This document shows positions 44,187 to 52,871 of a DNA stretch of 64,000 nt, piece after piece. How positions within the stretch are numbered: the stretch's first letter is position 1; each line of letters begins with the position of its first letter. The position numbers and the translations under genes were made by a program. The stretch comes from Olsenella porci (lineage in GTDB: Bacteria; Actinomycetota; Coriobacteriia; Coriobacteriales; Atopobiaceae): assembly GCF_009695875.1 (NCBI RefSeq), contig NZ_VUNC01000002.1:248001-312000 (forward strand), in the 5' to 3' direction. The notes under the pieces were generated by a model. The model was given only the letters and a program-made list of their open reading frames with translations, was not told the DNA's origin and ran no database searches.

Positions 44187-45677
44187 CTACAGCAGGCGCA
44201 GCACCCAGTCCCAGGGGTAGTTGGAGTAGGAGCTCACGCTGATCTCCCTGCCGGTCTGGTCGCCGACCTTCCCCGTGACGCCGCCCGTCTCGCTCAGGTG
44301 CGCCGCGACCATGAGGCCGTTGCCCAGGTAGATGGCCACGTGGTTCCAGGTGTTGAGGATGATGTCACCGCGGACCAGCTCGGAGTACCCGGTGGTGCTG
44401 ATGGCATCGCCCACCGCCAGGGCGGTGAACTTGCCATACTTCACGAGGTTCTCGCGCAGGTTGCCGGTGTAGGTGGCGGACCCGGTGTTGATGCCCGCCT
44501 GCTTGAGCGCCGAGATGACCAGCGACGAGCAGTCGTAGTCCGGTCCCCAGCGGTTTGACTGGCTGTAGCCGTGGGAGCTGTCCTCCGCGACGTCGACGGC
44601 CCAGGACACGTACTTCTCGATCCTCGCCCTGGAGGGGATGAACACGCTCGTGTCGATGGACTTGGCAGAGAGGGTCGAGGCGTACCAGGCCGTCCCCTCG
44701 TAGCGCCAGCCCTGGGAGACGAGGCTGTTGCTCTCCGCCTTGCTGGTGGTGAAGTTGTGCGCGCCCGCGCCCTTTGCGTTGGGGTTGTACTGCCTGAGGA
44801 GGGCGAAGCCCACGTTGCTCCCGCTTGCGCCGTACCAGCCTATGCCCTCGTAGCGCCAGCCAAGCGAGACGAGCATGTTCTTCTCGGCGGCGTTGGTGGT
44901 GTAGTGGTGGTCGCCCGCGTTGGGGTTGTACAGGCGGTACACGGCGACACCGCTCGTGGGGGCCACCCAGCCAATGCCCTCGTAGCTCCATCCGGCGTTG
45001 GCGATCTTCACGCCCTCGGTCACGTTTGAGGTGTAGAAGTGCTCGCCGGTGTTGGGGTTGTAGAAGCGGTACATGTTAACGCCGGTCGCTGCGGCGGCGC
45101 GAGCGGCTGCCGTGGTCGCGGCGGGGCGGGCGGCCGGCTCGTTGGCGGTGACCTGCGCGGATGCGTCCTTGGTTGCCTGGGAGACCTGCTGCGTGCCGTC
45201 GCCCTCCGTGATGGCCGCGTCCGTCCGCGCGTCCCCGGAGGCCTTCGCGTCGGAGGCGCCCGTGGCACCGGTCGTCTCGCCCGAGGCCCCGGTGGCGTCC
45301 GTCTCGCCCGACGGGGCGGACTCGGTGCCGGCGGAATCGGTCGCGGAGCCCGAGCCCTGGCCACTCTCCCCCGTCGTTGCGTTGGCATCCGCCGCATCAG
45401 AGGACGTGCCATCGGAGGCGGTCTGGGTCACCGTCGCGTCCAAGCCGGAGGAGGAGCCATCCGCCTGGGAACTCGTGGTCGTGACCACCTTGGTGGAGGG
45501 GTCCGTCGTCGTTGCAACGAGCCCCACCTGCGTGTCCTGCTGGGCCTGAACGTTTGCGTCGGGAGCCGTCGCGGACTCCTCTGCCAGTGCGAGCGAGGGC
45601 GCCCCGAGCGTGAGTGCCGCCAGGATCGCTCCGGCGGCGATGGCGCCGCCATGCCTTCTCGCCTGCCCTGAAGTCAT
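44187..45677 (-). CDS. Secreted wall hydrolase, Amidase_5/NlpC-like, with triple YNPN repeats
   Basis: 496 residues from the ATG at 45677 (GGGGTGA upstream). Signal peptide to about 32 (APSLALA). Residues 33-195 are a Ser/Thr/Ala/Asp-rich linker. Three repeats (about 203-333) follow the same order as in the CotH and GH25 proteins: YRFYNPNTGEHFYTSN, YRLYNPNAGDHHYTTNAAE, LRQYNPNAKGAGAHNFTTS. The C-terminal domain (about 352-496) has a papain-like NlpC/P60 layout: GYSQSNRWGPDYDCSSLV with the catalytic Cys at about 383 and NTWNHVAIYLGNG with the His at about 446. This is closest to the PF05382 amidases of phage and pneumococcal type. It probably cuts the peptide part of peptidoglycan. Confidence 0.9.
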   Translation of the reverse strand: MTSGQARRHGGAIAAGAILAALTLGAPSLALAEESATAPDANVQAQQDTQVGLVATTTDPSTKVVTTTSSQADGSSSGLDATVTQTASDGTSSDAADANATTGESGQGSGSATDSAGTESAPSGETDATGASGETTGATGASDAKASGDARTDAAITEGDGTQQVSQATKDASAQVTANEPAARPAATTAAARAAAATGVNMYRFYNPNTGEHFYTSNVTEGVKIANAGWSYEGIGWVAPTSGVAVYRLYNPNAGDHHYTTNAAEKNMLVSLGWRYEGIGWYGASGSNVGFALLRQYNPNAKGAGAHNFTTSKAESNSLVSQGWRYEGTAWYASTLSAKSIDTSVFIPSRARIEKYVSWAVDVAEDSSHGYSQSNRWGPDYDCSSLVISALKQAGINTGSATYTGNLRENLVKYGKFTALAVGDAISTTGYSELVRGDIILNTWNHVAIYLGNGLMVAAHLSETGGVTGKVGDQTGREISVSSYSNYPWDWVLRLL

Positions 45678-45835
45678 CGAATCACCCCAATGTGAGAGAT
45701 ACGGGCACTTGGGAAAAGTCAATCTCCCATGGTAGCAGCAGGATGGCCCATGCCGTCAGGTCCCCGCGCCAATCGACACACGCAAGGCACGCCGACGCTC
45801 CCTTTGGTCCCGCAATCGCACTCTAGGACAACTGT

Positions 45836-45854
45836 GGGCAGAGACGGGCTGCCC
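45836..45854 (-). terminator. Short hairpin after the GH25 gene
   Basis: GGGCAG (45836-45841) pairs with CTGCCC (45849-45854) around a 7-base loop just past the stop codon; no U-tract. Confidence 0.35.
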
Positions 45855-45859
45855 CAGCG

Positions 45860-47665
45860 CTAGCTCTTCCTCGCCAGGGAGTCCCAGTAGGCCGTGGTGC
45901 CATAGAACGCGTCAACGTCGACGCCATCTGAGTAGCCTCCAACCTTGATGGAGTCAGAGTACTGCCAGATCGTGGGGCTCGACCACGCCCCGTAGTTGGT
46001 GGAGATGGGCGTGGGGTTTGAGACGTACCCCGTCCCGTTCATGTACTTGTTGGGATACGAGGCAACCCACAGCTTGTATCCGGAGGAGGCGACGGCGCTC
46101 CAGTTGTAGGTGCTCGTGACCCCCTGGCTCATGTAGATCAGGGCGCGCACCCCGGTGAGGCGGTAGACCTCGTCCAGGAACTGCTTTGCGTAGCTGGGTC
46201 CCTTTCGGAGCGCCTTGGAATCCGGGGTGTCCTCCCAGTCCAGCACCAGGACCGCCTTGCCGATGTACGACTTGACGGCGTTCACGAAGTACTGCGCCTG
46301 CTGGACCATCGACCCATCGCCGCTACTCACGTCGATGAAGTGGTACACGCCGAGCTTCTTGCCCGAGGAGAGCGTCGCCTGCGCCTGCGTGTAGAGTTTG
46401 GGGTTTTTGTAGTGAGTGCCCTGGGTCGCCTTCACGATCACAAAGTCGGCAGTCACCTTGGAGACGTCCATGTCGCCCTGGTAGCTCGAGATGTCGATGC
46501 CGTTGAGGATCACCTGAAAGAGGGACTTGTTGTACGCGAGCGAGGCGTGCCCGGAGGCGTACCAGGCAATCCCCTCGGCACGCCAGCCGGCCTTCACGAG
46601 GTTGGCATTCTCGGCGGAGCTTGTCGTGAAGTTGTGGGCACCGGACTTCGCGTTGGGGTTGTACTCCCGGTACACCGCCGTGCCGCTCGCGCTCTCCGAG
46701 TACCACCCGATGCCCTCGTACCTCCACCCCGCCTTCACCAGCATGTCGCGCTCGGCGGCATTGGTGGTGTAGTGGTGGTCACCCGCGTTGGGGTTGTACA
46801 GGCGATAGACGGCGGTCCCGGACTTGGGCGCGACCCAGCCCACGCCCTCGTACTGCCAGCCCGCCGTCACGAGCACCTGGCCCTCGTAGGTGTTGGCGGT
46901 GTAGAAGTGCTCCCCTGTGTTGGGGTTGTAGAACCGGTACATGTTCTGCAGGTTGGAGGTGTCGTCCGCGGCAGCGCGGGCACCAGGCGCCGTCGTGGCA
47001 GCGGGGCCGCTCGCGGCATCGGCGGAGTCGGTGGCCGTCTCATCGGATGCGGCTCCAGCGTTGCCGGCAGGGGTGTCCGAGGCAGTGCCGTCCGTCGCCG
47101 AGGGAGAGGAACTGCCACCCGCGTCGGTCACGCCTCCGTCACCTTGCGTGCTGCCCGTTCCGTTAGTGTCGGACTCGCCATCCAAATCGCCCATGGTCGC
47201 CGACGCATCGGACCCGTCGGAGGGCTGGGTCGCGTCAGTCGTCCCGTTGGAGGCGGAGGTCGCATCCTCCCCGCCAGAGTTGGTGGCATCTGCGGCCGAC
47301 GTTGACTCGCCGGCATCCGCCGCGCCCGTCGAGGACTCGGTGGAGAAGGCGTCCGCCCCGGCCGCACCAGCAGCGGAATCTGCCGTCGACTCATCGGAGG
47401 AGGTCGTGCTCGCTGCCTGCTCGGAGGTCGTCTCGACGGCATTCGGGGCGGCGCTGGCAGACGCGGATGCCTGGCCCGAGGAGTCAGCCAGTGTCGCGGA
47501 CTCGGTCGCCACCACCTGCGCCGCCTGGCCCTGGCTGGCAAGCGCCTTGGAGGCCGCCTCCTCGGCGTTCGCCGTCACGGGCGCATAGGCGAAGGCAGCA
47601 GCGAGCACCGCTCCTGCGGCTATGGAGCCCATGCTCGACCAAGGGAAGTTCTCGGGAGCCCTCAT
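45860..47665 (-). CDS. Secreted GH25 muramidase (lysozyme) with triple YNPN repeats
   Basis: 601 residues from the ATG at 47665 (GGGGTGG seven bases before); the frame upstream to 47833 is not supported. Signal peptide to about 33. Residues 34-235 are a very long Ala/Ser/Thr/Asp linker. Three repeats (about 243-371): YRFYNPNTGEHFYTAN, YRLYNPNAGDHHYTTNAAE, YREYNPNAKSGAHNFTTS. The catalytic domain (about 387-594) is glycoside hydrolase family 25: NGIDISSYQGDMD, FVIVKATQG, KLGVYHFIDV, VLDWED (catalytic acids) and DVDAFYG at the end. It cleaves the MurNAc-GlcNAc bond. Upstream region and linker composition resemble the neighbouring amidase gene, so the two look like a duplicated chassis with swapped heads. 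Confidence 0.94.
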   Translation of the reverse strand: MRAPENFPWSSMGSIAAGAVLAAAFAYAPVTANAEEAASKALASQGQAAQVVATESATLADSSGQASASASAAPNAVETTSEQAASTTSSDESTADSAAGAAGADAFSTESSTGAADAGESTSAADATNSGGEDATSASNGTTDATQPSDGSDASATMGDLDGESDTNGTGSTQGDGGVTDAGGSSSPSATDGTASDTPAGNAGAASDETATDSADAASGPAATTAPGARAAADDTSNLQNMYRFYNPNTGEHFYTANTYEGQVLVTAGWQYEGVGWVAPKSGTAVYRLYNPNAGDHHYTTNAAERDMLVKAGWRYEGIGWYSESASGTAVYREYNPNAKSGAHNFTTSSAENANLVKAGWRAEGIAWYASGHASLAYNKSLFQVILNGIDISSYQGDMDVSKVTADFVIVKATQGTHYKNPKLYTQAQATLSSGKKLGVYHFIDVSSGDGSMVQQAQYFVNAVKSYIGKAVLVLDWEDTPDSKALRKGPSYAKQFLDEVYRLTGVRALIYMSQGVTSTYNWSAVASSGYKLWVASYPNKYMNGTGYVSNPTPISTNYGAWSSPTIWQYSDSIKVGGYSDGVDVDAFYGTTAYWDSLARKS

Positions 47666-47883
47666 CAATAACCACCCCGAAGGAGAGAAATCGCTTCTTC
47701 CCGGCGAGAGCTGGCACAGGGCCCGTTCGCCGCCGGAACCGTCCGTCACAGAATATGCCACGCCATGGGCCCTCCACAAAACGAGGACCGCATCGCGACA
47801 ACCCTTTACGAAAGACAATCGATTTGGCGTCACAGGGTCACGCCGTTGATGGGGAGAGGTGCCGCGTCCGTGGGGCCCGTGCG

Positions 47884-48288
47884 CTACTCCCGCGGGGCCG
47901 CGAGCTCCCCGTCGAGCGACGCGAGCTCCTGGGGGACCGTCCCGGGCTCAACGTTGAACGAGCCCTCCACGGCCTCTGCCTGGGCCATGCGCACCCCGGC
48001 GAGGTCCTCCTCGCCCATAGCCTGATAGGCGTCAGCCAACCTCCGCAGGACGTAGGCGACGTATCCCGCCAGGCTGTCGCCGATTCCGGAGAGCACCATC
48101 ATCGTGACGAGGGAGTCGGGGCTCAGGCGGAGCGCTACCTGGGGATCCAAGTCAAGCACGCCCGCGACCGCCTCCTCTGCCTGCACTGCCGCCTCCTGGT
48201 CGCCCCTGAGGAGTGCGCCTCGCAGGGCGGGAGTCACTGAGTCAACAAACTGGTTGATGACCTCGAGCAGGTAGTCGTGCTGGAGCAT
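47884..48288 (-). CDS. Small DUF6483-like protein
   Basis: 134 residues; GGGAGG five bases before the ATG. All-helical, acidic, with no membrane segment or signal. The start (MLQHDYLLEVINQFVDSV) and overall length resemble the DUF6483 family of Firmicutes and Actinobacteria; the function is unknown. It lies 72 bases after ruvB on the same strand, so it may ride on the SOS-controlled ruv transcript, but a short GC-rich inverted repeat in the gap could separate them. Confidence 0.65.
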   Translation of the reverse strand: MLQHDYLLEVINQFVDSVTPALRGALLRGDQEAAVQAEEAVAGVLDLDPQVALRLSPDSLVTMMVLSGIGDSLAGYVAYVLRRLADAYQAMGEEDLAGVRMAQAEAVEGSFNVEPGTVPQELASLDGELAAPRE

Positions 48289-48360
48289 GCGTTCCTCCCA
48301 AGAGAGTGTGCGGGCCTTGCCATGAGACAGTCTAGCCGTTGCGGGGCGGGACGGCCCCGG

Positions 48361-49419
48361 CTAGGAGCTGGGCGGCGGGACAACGCCGAGGTGCTCGAAC
48401 GCGAGGGTGGTTGCCTGCCTCCCCTGGGGGGTGCGGATGATGAGGCCGCGCTGGAGGAGGTAGGGCTCGTACACGTCCTCGAGGGTGGACGGGTCCTCCC
48501 CCACGGCGCTCGCGATGGTCGTGAGCCCGACGGGACGCCCACGGAAGGTCCGCGTGAGGGCGTCGAGGATCTTCTTGTCCATCCAGTCCAGGCCCATCTC
48601 GTCTATCTCGAAGAACCTAAGAGCCTCTGCGGCGACCTCCCAGGTGATGCAGCCGTCCGCCCGCACCTGCGCGTAGTCGCGCACGCGCTTGAGCAGGCGG
48701 TTGGCGAGCCTGGGGGTCCCGCGGCTGCGACTGGCGATCTCCTCCGCACCCTGCTCGTCAATGCGCACGCCCAGGATGCCGGCAGACCTCAGGACGATAC
48801 GGGTGAGCTCCGGTACGCTGTAGTAGTCCAGCCGGTAGCTGATGCCAAAGCGGTCACGCAGCGGGCCGGTGAGGAGCCCCGTGCGCGTGGTGGCCCCGAT
48901 GAGCGTGAAGTGCGGGACGTCCAGGCGGATGCTGCGCGCCGCCGGCCCCTTGCCTATCACGATGTCCAGAAAGAAGTCCTCCATCGCAGGGTAGAGGACC
49001 TCCTCCACCTGGTGGTTGAGGCGGTGTATCTCGTCCACGAAGAGGACGTCGCCCTCCTCCAGGTTGGTGAGGATGGCGGCGAGGTCGCCGGTGCGCGCGA
49101 TGGCAGGGCCGCTCGTGGTCTTGAGGCGAGCGCCCATCTCGTTGGCGACCACGTTGGCCAGGGTCGTCTTGCCCAGACCCGGAGGGCCGGAGAAAAGGAC
49201 GTGGTCGAGCGTCTCTCCCCTGTCCTTGGCGGCGGCGATGAGCACGCTCAGGTTCTGCCGCACACGCTCCTGCCCGCAGTACTCGCTCAGCGTTGTGGGC
49301 CTGAGGCTGTGCTCCACGTCCAGGTCGTCCTGCGTGAGCTCGGTGCTAACCGCACGCCGGCTGGAATCGTGCCCCCTCGCATCGTCCGCGAAGAGGTCCT
49401 CGTCCTCTGCCTCCCACAT
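48361..49419 (-). CDS. ruvB: Holliday junction branch-migration ATPase RuvB
   Basis: 352 residues from the ATG at 49419, which shares its A with the ruvA TGA (TGATG), indicating translational coupling; a GTG three bases earlier is possible. AAA+ motor of the RuvAB complex. Walker A is [11 protein letters not shown], Walker B is LFVDEIHRL, sensor 1 is in [18 protein letters not shown], the arginine finger is within that loop, and the C-terminal winged helix contains RTPQGRQAT. Full length. Confidence 0.98.
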   Translation of the reverse strand: MWEAEDEDLFADDARGHDSSRRAVSTELTQDDLDVEHSLRPTTLSEYCGQERVRQNLSVLIAAAKDRGETLDHVLFSGPPGLGKTTLANVVANEMGARLKTTSGPAIARTGDLAAILTNLEEGDVLFVDEIHRLNHQVEEVLYPAMEDFFLDIVIGKGPAARSIRLDVPHFTLIGATTRTGLLTGPLRDRFGISYRLDYYSVPELTRIVLRSAGILGVRIDEQGAEEIASRSRGTPRLANRLLKRVRDYAQVRADGCITWEVAAEALRFFEIDEMGLDWMDKKILDALTRTFRGRPVGLTTIASAVGEDPSTLEDVYEPYLLQRGLIIRTPQGRQATTLAFEHLGVVPPPSS

Positions 49420-50060
49420 CACCTACCGCCCCCAAGGCGCCTGAGTGCGTACGAGACGGCGGACTCGATGGTGGTGACCCCGGCGTCCTCCAGCCCCTCT
49501 AGCGCGAGCTCCGCCTCCTGCGGGGTGAAGCCCATGGAGAGCAGGGCGTCCGTGGCCTCGGACTGCACCGACTGGCCCGAGGGTACCGCCGCGACGGCTC
49601 CCGCAGCCACCTCGCCGGGAGACGAGAGCCCCACGAGACCGCGCAGCTCCGCGTCACGCTGGAACACGCCCTCCAGCTCAACGAGCAGGCGCTGCGCCTT
49701 CTTCTTCCCCACGCCGGGGACCTGGCTCATGCGCGTGACGTCCTGCGCGGTAACGACGGTGGCAAGCTGCGAGGGCGTGAAGGTGGAGAGGACCGAGAGC
49801 GCGAGCTTGGGGCCAACCCCGCTGACCGCTACCAGACGATCGAACACGGCACGCTCCTCCCGACTGTAGAAGCCGTACAGCTCCACGGCGTCGTCCCTGA
49901 GGACGAGCCGAGTGAGCACCGTCACGCCTGCCTCCCCCGCCGGGGGCAGCGCCGCGGCGGTGTTGGCCGAGATACCGAGCTCGTATCCAACGCCCGCCAC
50001 GTCGAGCACCACGTGGCTTGCCGTCACCTCCACGATGGAGCCGGTGAGCTGCACGATCAC
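49419..50060 (-). CDS. ruvA: Holliday junction DNA-binding protein RuvA
   Basis: 213 residues from a GTG whose last two bases overlap the ruvC TGA (GTGA). Starts [19 protein letters not shown] (OB fold), then helix-hairpin-helix pairs ([30 protein letters not shown]) and, after a flexible Ala/Gly/Ser linker, the C-terminal domain III that regulates RuvB ([18 protein letters not shown]). Slightly longer than the usual 190-205 residues because of the linker. Confidence 0.97.
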   Translation of the reverse strand: MIVQLTGSIVEVTASHVVLDVAGVGYELGISANTAAALPPAGEAGVTVLTRLVLRDDAVELYGFYSREERAVFDRLVAVSGVGPKLALSVLSTFTPSQLATVVTAQDVTRMSQVPGVGKKKAQRLLVELEGVFQRDAELRGLVGLSSPGEVAAGAVAAVPSGQSVQSEATDALLSMGFTPQEAELALEGLEDAGVTTIESAVSYALRRLGGGR

Positions 50061-50713
50061 TTGCTGTTCCTCCTACTCTGCCGGGAGCGGCCCATCACGG
50101 GGCTTCCGCCGTTGACCCTCGCCGCCGTCGCCGCCGCGGTGACCTCGCGCGCCATGGCGCGCTCCTGCTCGCGCTGCGCCCGCTCCTGCTCCAACACCTG
50201 CACCGCCGCCGCATCGCGAGTGACGCTCATGGTGTGCGAGAGGTTGGCGTGACAGATCGCAGCCGCAAGCGCATCCGCGCAGTGGTCGGGCCGCGGGTCG
50301 TGGTCCAGCCTCAGGATGTTCCTGACCATGTAGATGACCTGCCGCTTGTCCGCCGAGCCCGTGCCCACCACGGCCTGCTTGATCTGCATGGGGGTGTACT
50401 CACCCACCTCCATGCCCGCCCGGGCGCAGGCGACGATCGCCGCGCCTCGGGCATGGGCGGTGGCGATGGCGGAGCGCTGGTTCTCCCCAAAGAAGATCTT
50501 CTCGATGGCGAGCTGGGAGGGCTGGAAGGTCTCTATCGCCTTCGACACCTCGTCGAAGATCCTCCCCAGCCGCCGGTCGAGCGGCTCGTCCGACTTGGTC
50601 GACACGCAGCCGTACGCCCGCGCCCGGCACGCCGTGCCCCGCGTCTCTACGATCCCCCAGCCCGTATTGGCAAGGCCGGGGTCAATGCCCATGATGACCA
50701 TCCGCTCCCCCAT
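50057..50713 (-). CDS. ruvC: Holliday junction resolvase RuvC
   Basis: 218 residues from the ATG at 50713; an ATG at 50701 directly before the conserved MGIDPG has a GGGGGAG closer than usual and is the main alternative. Catalytic acidic residues are in GIDPGLANTGWGIV, AIEKIFFG and the C-terminal DHCADALAAAICH. The core is normal (about 170 residues); the last 45 residues are a basic/Gln-rich extension not needed in other RuvC proteins. First gene of ruvC-ruvA-ruvB, downstream of the SOS box. Confidence 0.97.
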   Translation of the reverse strand: MGERMVIMGIDPGLANTGWGIVETRGTACRARAYGCVSTKSDEPLDRRLGRIFDEVSKAIETFQPSQLAIEKIFFGENQRSAIATAHARGAAIVACARAGMEVGEYTPMQIKQAVVGTGSADKRQVIYMVRNILRLDHDPRPDHCADALAAAICHANLSHTMSVTRDAAAVQVLEQERAQREQERAMAREVTAAATAARVNGGSPVMGRSRQSRRNSK

Positions 50714-50728
50714 GCGAGGTACCGTCTA

Positions 50729-50747
50729 GAACGTCTGTTCTATCATA
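50729..50747 (-). promoter_or_regulatory. LexA (SOS) box with adjacent -10 element upstream of ruvCAB
   Basis: GAACGTCTGTTC at 50729-50740 fits the Gram-positive LexA consensus GAAC-N4-GTTC exactly. On the minus strand TATGAT (complement of 50742-50747) lies directly upstream as a perfect-looking -10 hexamer but for one base, so LexA would cover the transcription start. No good -35 is visible. The box is 16 bases from the ruvC ATG. Confidence 0.8.
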
Positions 50748-50810
50748 GCAGAACCCGTCGACTCGCACGCGGAGGCAGCCAAGGGAGGGGTTCCGCCGGG
50801 GCGCATGCCC

Positions 50811-52739
50811 CTAGTTCTCGGAGAAGGGATTCTGCCAGGGGCGGCGCCCCTCGTCACTTGCGGGGGACCCGTCCGGGCCCTTCCGCCCGTCGTCCTCGCG
50901 GTCGCCGAACCCCCGCTGCTGGAAGGCCCCTCCCTGGGAGAAGTCGTGCAGCCAGCCGAGTGTGTCGCGGAGCCTGCTCATCTTGTCCGCCTCGCTCGGC
51001 TCCTCGTCACCTGGCACATCCGGGGCGACGTCGTCCGGCAGGTCCTCCCCGCCAGCGTCGGCAGGCGTCGCGAACAGTGACATGAGGCGCGTCCAGTCAA
51101 CGTCGCCGCCCTTCTCGACCTGCCTACCAAGCTCCTCCAGGCCATCGCCCGCCGCCGTGGGGGACGGCCGGTCCATCACGTCGTGCCAGGCCAGGCCGAG
51201 CGGCCTGCGGGCGTCCCACAGGGTGCAGGTGCTGGCGATGAGGCATGGGCCGCATGCGAGACGCCACGACCCACCGTTGTCGAGCGCGCGGACCACTGCG
51301 GCGCACAGCCCTGCGTCCTCCCCCGTCGCCCCGGGGAGCTCGGACAGCGGGTGCCCCCACTCAACGTGGTCGAGGATGATGGTGTCGACGGCGTGGGTCC
51401 ACTCCTCGTCGGAGCGCTGGTCTCTCTCCACGCCGGGGACGGAGGGAACCTCCCAGGGCGCAAGCGCCAGGTGAGGCATGACGGGACTGATCACGTTGCG
51501 CGCATGGGCGAGCCCCACCACGTCCGTCAGGTAGACGTCTCCCAGCGGGAGGATCGGGGACGCCCCCTGCGCGGGCTGGCGGTCGAGCAGGGCCAGTGCG
51601 GTCTTGGTGAGGGGCGAGAGGACCACGCCGTCGTCCTCGTCCGCCCACGCCAGGGCGTGCGCCTGAGCGACGCCCAGGGCAAGCCCCGGGCCCTGCTCCC
51701 CCGCCGCGCCCCTGAGGTCGCGCGACTCGGCACGAAGGTTGGACGCGAGGGCGAGGCATGCGGGCCTCTCCCCCTCGTCGACGGGCGAGACCAGCAGGCG
51801 CACGTTGGTGGGGCCCAGCGCGTCGGTTGCGAGCACAGCAAGGACCTGGGACGACAGCGAGCCGTCCAGAACCACCACGGCGCGGCGACGCCCCATGGCG
51901 GCGATGCGGTCGTGCACCCCCATCGCGAGCGCCTCCCACAGGAAGGTGGGCTCGTCGTAAACCTCGGGCGTGACCGGCGAGTCGAGAGGACCCGACAGAT
52001 GCGGGTCAACGTCCACGCAGGTCAGCGACTCCTCGAAGGCGGGCGCGGAGGCTGCCAGCTCGCCCGCCGGGGTGATGGCGAAGCTCGAGCCGGTGTAGAG
52101 CTGAGCCCCATAGCACCCAAGGGAGCCCACGCCAACGACCCAGGCGCCCATGGCCTCTGCGTCCTGGACGTACCTCCCCTCCTGGAGGTCCGCCCCCAAG
52201 AGCGAGCTCGGGTCGTCGATGGCGTAGCCGTAGCCGGCGATGTAGATGACGGCGTCGAGGTCAAAGTCGAAGTCGACGTAGTCGTCCAGGTCCTCGTAGG
52301 TGAAGGCAACGCCCAGCCGGAGGTCACCGAGCGTGAACTCGGGAAGGTCGGGCGCTGGGGCGTCCTGGGCCTCGGGGCCTGCCCCCTGCGCCTGCAGGAC
52401 GGACGAGGCGTAGGCAGCGAGCTTGAGCGGGACCACGTGCCCGCCGTCCATCAGGACCGCCTCCGCCACCTGCTCGCCGTCGAGGTCGAACACCACGGGG
52501 ACGATGCAGGCGCACGCCACCTGGCGGGCGAGGCGCTCGACCGCGGCCATGACGTCGGAGACGAACCCCTCGCGCTCCCCGGTGACCGCCAGGCCCTCGG
52601 GTCCGGTGAGCGCCGCCATGGGAAACACCACGAGGTCGGCCCCCTGCAGGCTGGCGCGCTCGCTGAGCGAGACCATCCTCGCCACGGTGCGGTCGAGGTC
52701 GCCCGCGCGCGTTGCCATCTGTGCCATGCAAACCCTCAT
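50811..52739 (-). CDS. NAD-synthetase (NadE)-like protein with both active sites degenerate
   Basis: 642 residues from the ATG at 52739 (GGAGG six bases upstream). The layout is that of glutamine-dependent NAD synthetase: an N-terminal nitrilase fold (about 1-250; MRVCMAQMATRAGDLDRTV) and a C-terminal ATP-pyrophosphatase fold (about 265-520; LWEALAMGVHDRIAAMG, ILPLGDVYLTDVVGLAHARN). Key residues are missing. The nitrilase Glu in the FPE position is Met (VFPMAALTG, about 41), and the Cys region reads GVAFTYEDL (about 143-151) with no Cys. The PP-loop SGGxDS reads LDGSLSS (about 291-297), and TTGNKSE-like text is SPLTKTA. An acidic/Gly-rich tail of about 90 residues is added. The frame is intact, so this looks like a maintained pseudoenzyme. 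Confidence 0.85.
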   Translation of the reverse strand: MRVCMAQMATRAGDLDRTVARMVSLSERASLQGADLVVFPMAALTGPEGLAVTGEREGFVSDVMAAVERLARQVACACIVPVVFDLDGEQVAEAVLMDGGHVVPLKLAAYASSVLQAQGAGPEAQDAPAPDLPEFTLGDLRLGVAFTYEDLDDYVDFDFDLDAVIYIAGYGYAIDDPSSLLGADLQEGRYVQDAEAMGAWVVGVGSLGCYGAQLYTGSSFAITPAGELAASAPAFEESLTCVDVDPHLSGPLDSPVTPEVYDEPTFLWEALAMGVHDRIAAMGRRRAVVVLDGSLSSQVLAVLATDALGPTNVRLLVSPVDEGERPACLALASNLRAESRDLRGAAGEQGPGLALGVAQAHALAWADEDDGVVLSPLTKTALALLDRQPAQGASPILPLGDVYLTDVVGLAHARNVISPVMPHLALAPWEVPSVPGVERDQRSDEEWTHAVDTIILDHVEWGHPLSELPGATGEDAGLCAAVVRALDNGGSWRLACGPCLIASTCTLWDARRPLGLAWHDVMDRPSPTAAGDGLEELGRQVEKGGDVDWTRLMSLFATPADAGGEDLPDDVAPDVPGDEEPSEADKMSRLRDTLGWLHDFSQGGAFQQRGFGDREDDGRKGPDGSPASDEGRRPWQNPFSEN

Positions 52740-52838
52740 GTCGCACCTCCGCGTCCGTGCGCCAACGGCAACGCCGCCGACTGGCATGAGACTACCCCAA
52801 ACGAAGCGCGGCGACCCGTCAGAGCCGCCGCGCAGCAT

Positions 52839-52856
52839 CCGCCCCCGTTGGGGCGG
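52839..52856 (-). terminator. Hairpin after the superoxide reductase gene
   Basis: CCGCCCC (52839-52845) pairs with GGGGCGG (52850-52856) around a 4-base loop, 16 bases past the stop codon. Confidence 0.5.
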
Positions 52857-52871
52857 GAACGTGTCCTAGCC

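Noticed and set aside
50811-52739. Annotation as functional NAD+ synthetase (nadE)
   Set aside because: The catalytic Glu and Cys of the glutaminase and the SGGxDS PP-loop are all missing, so the functional name would mislead.
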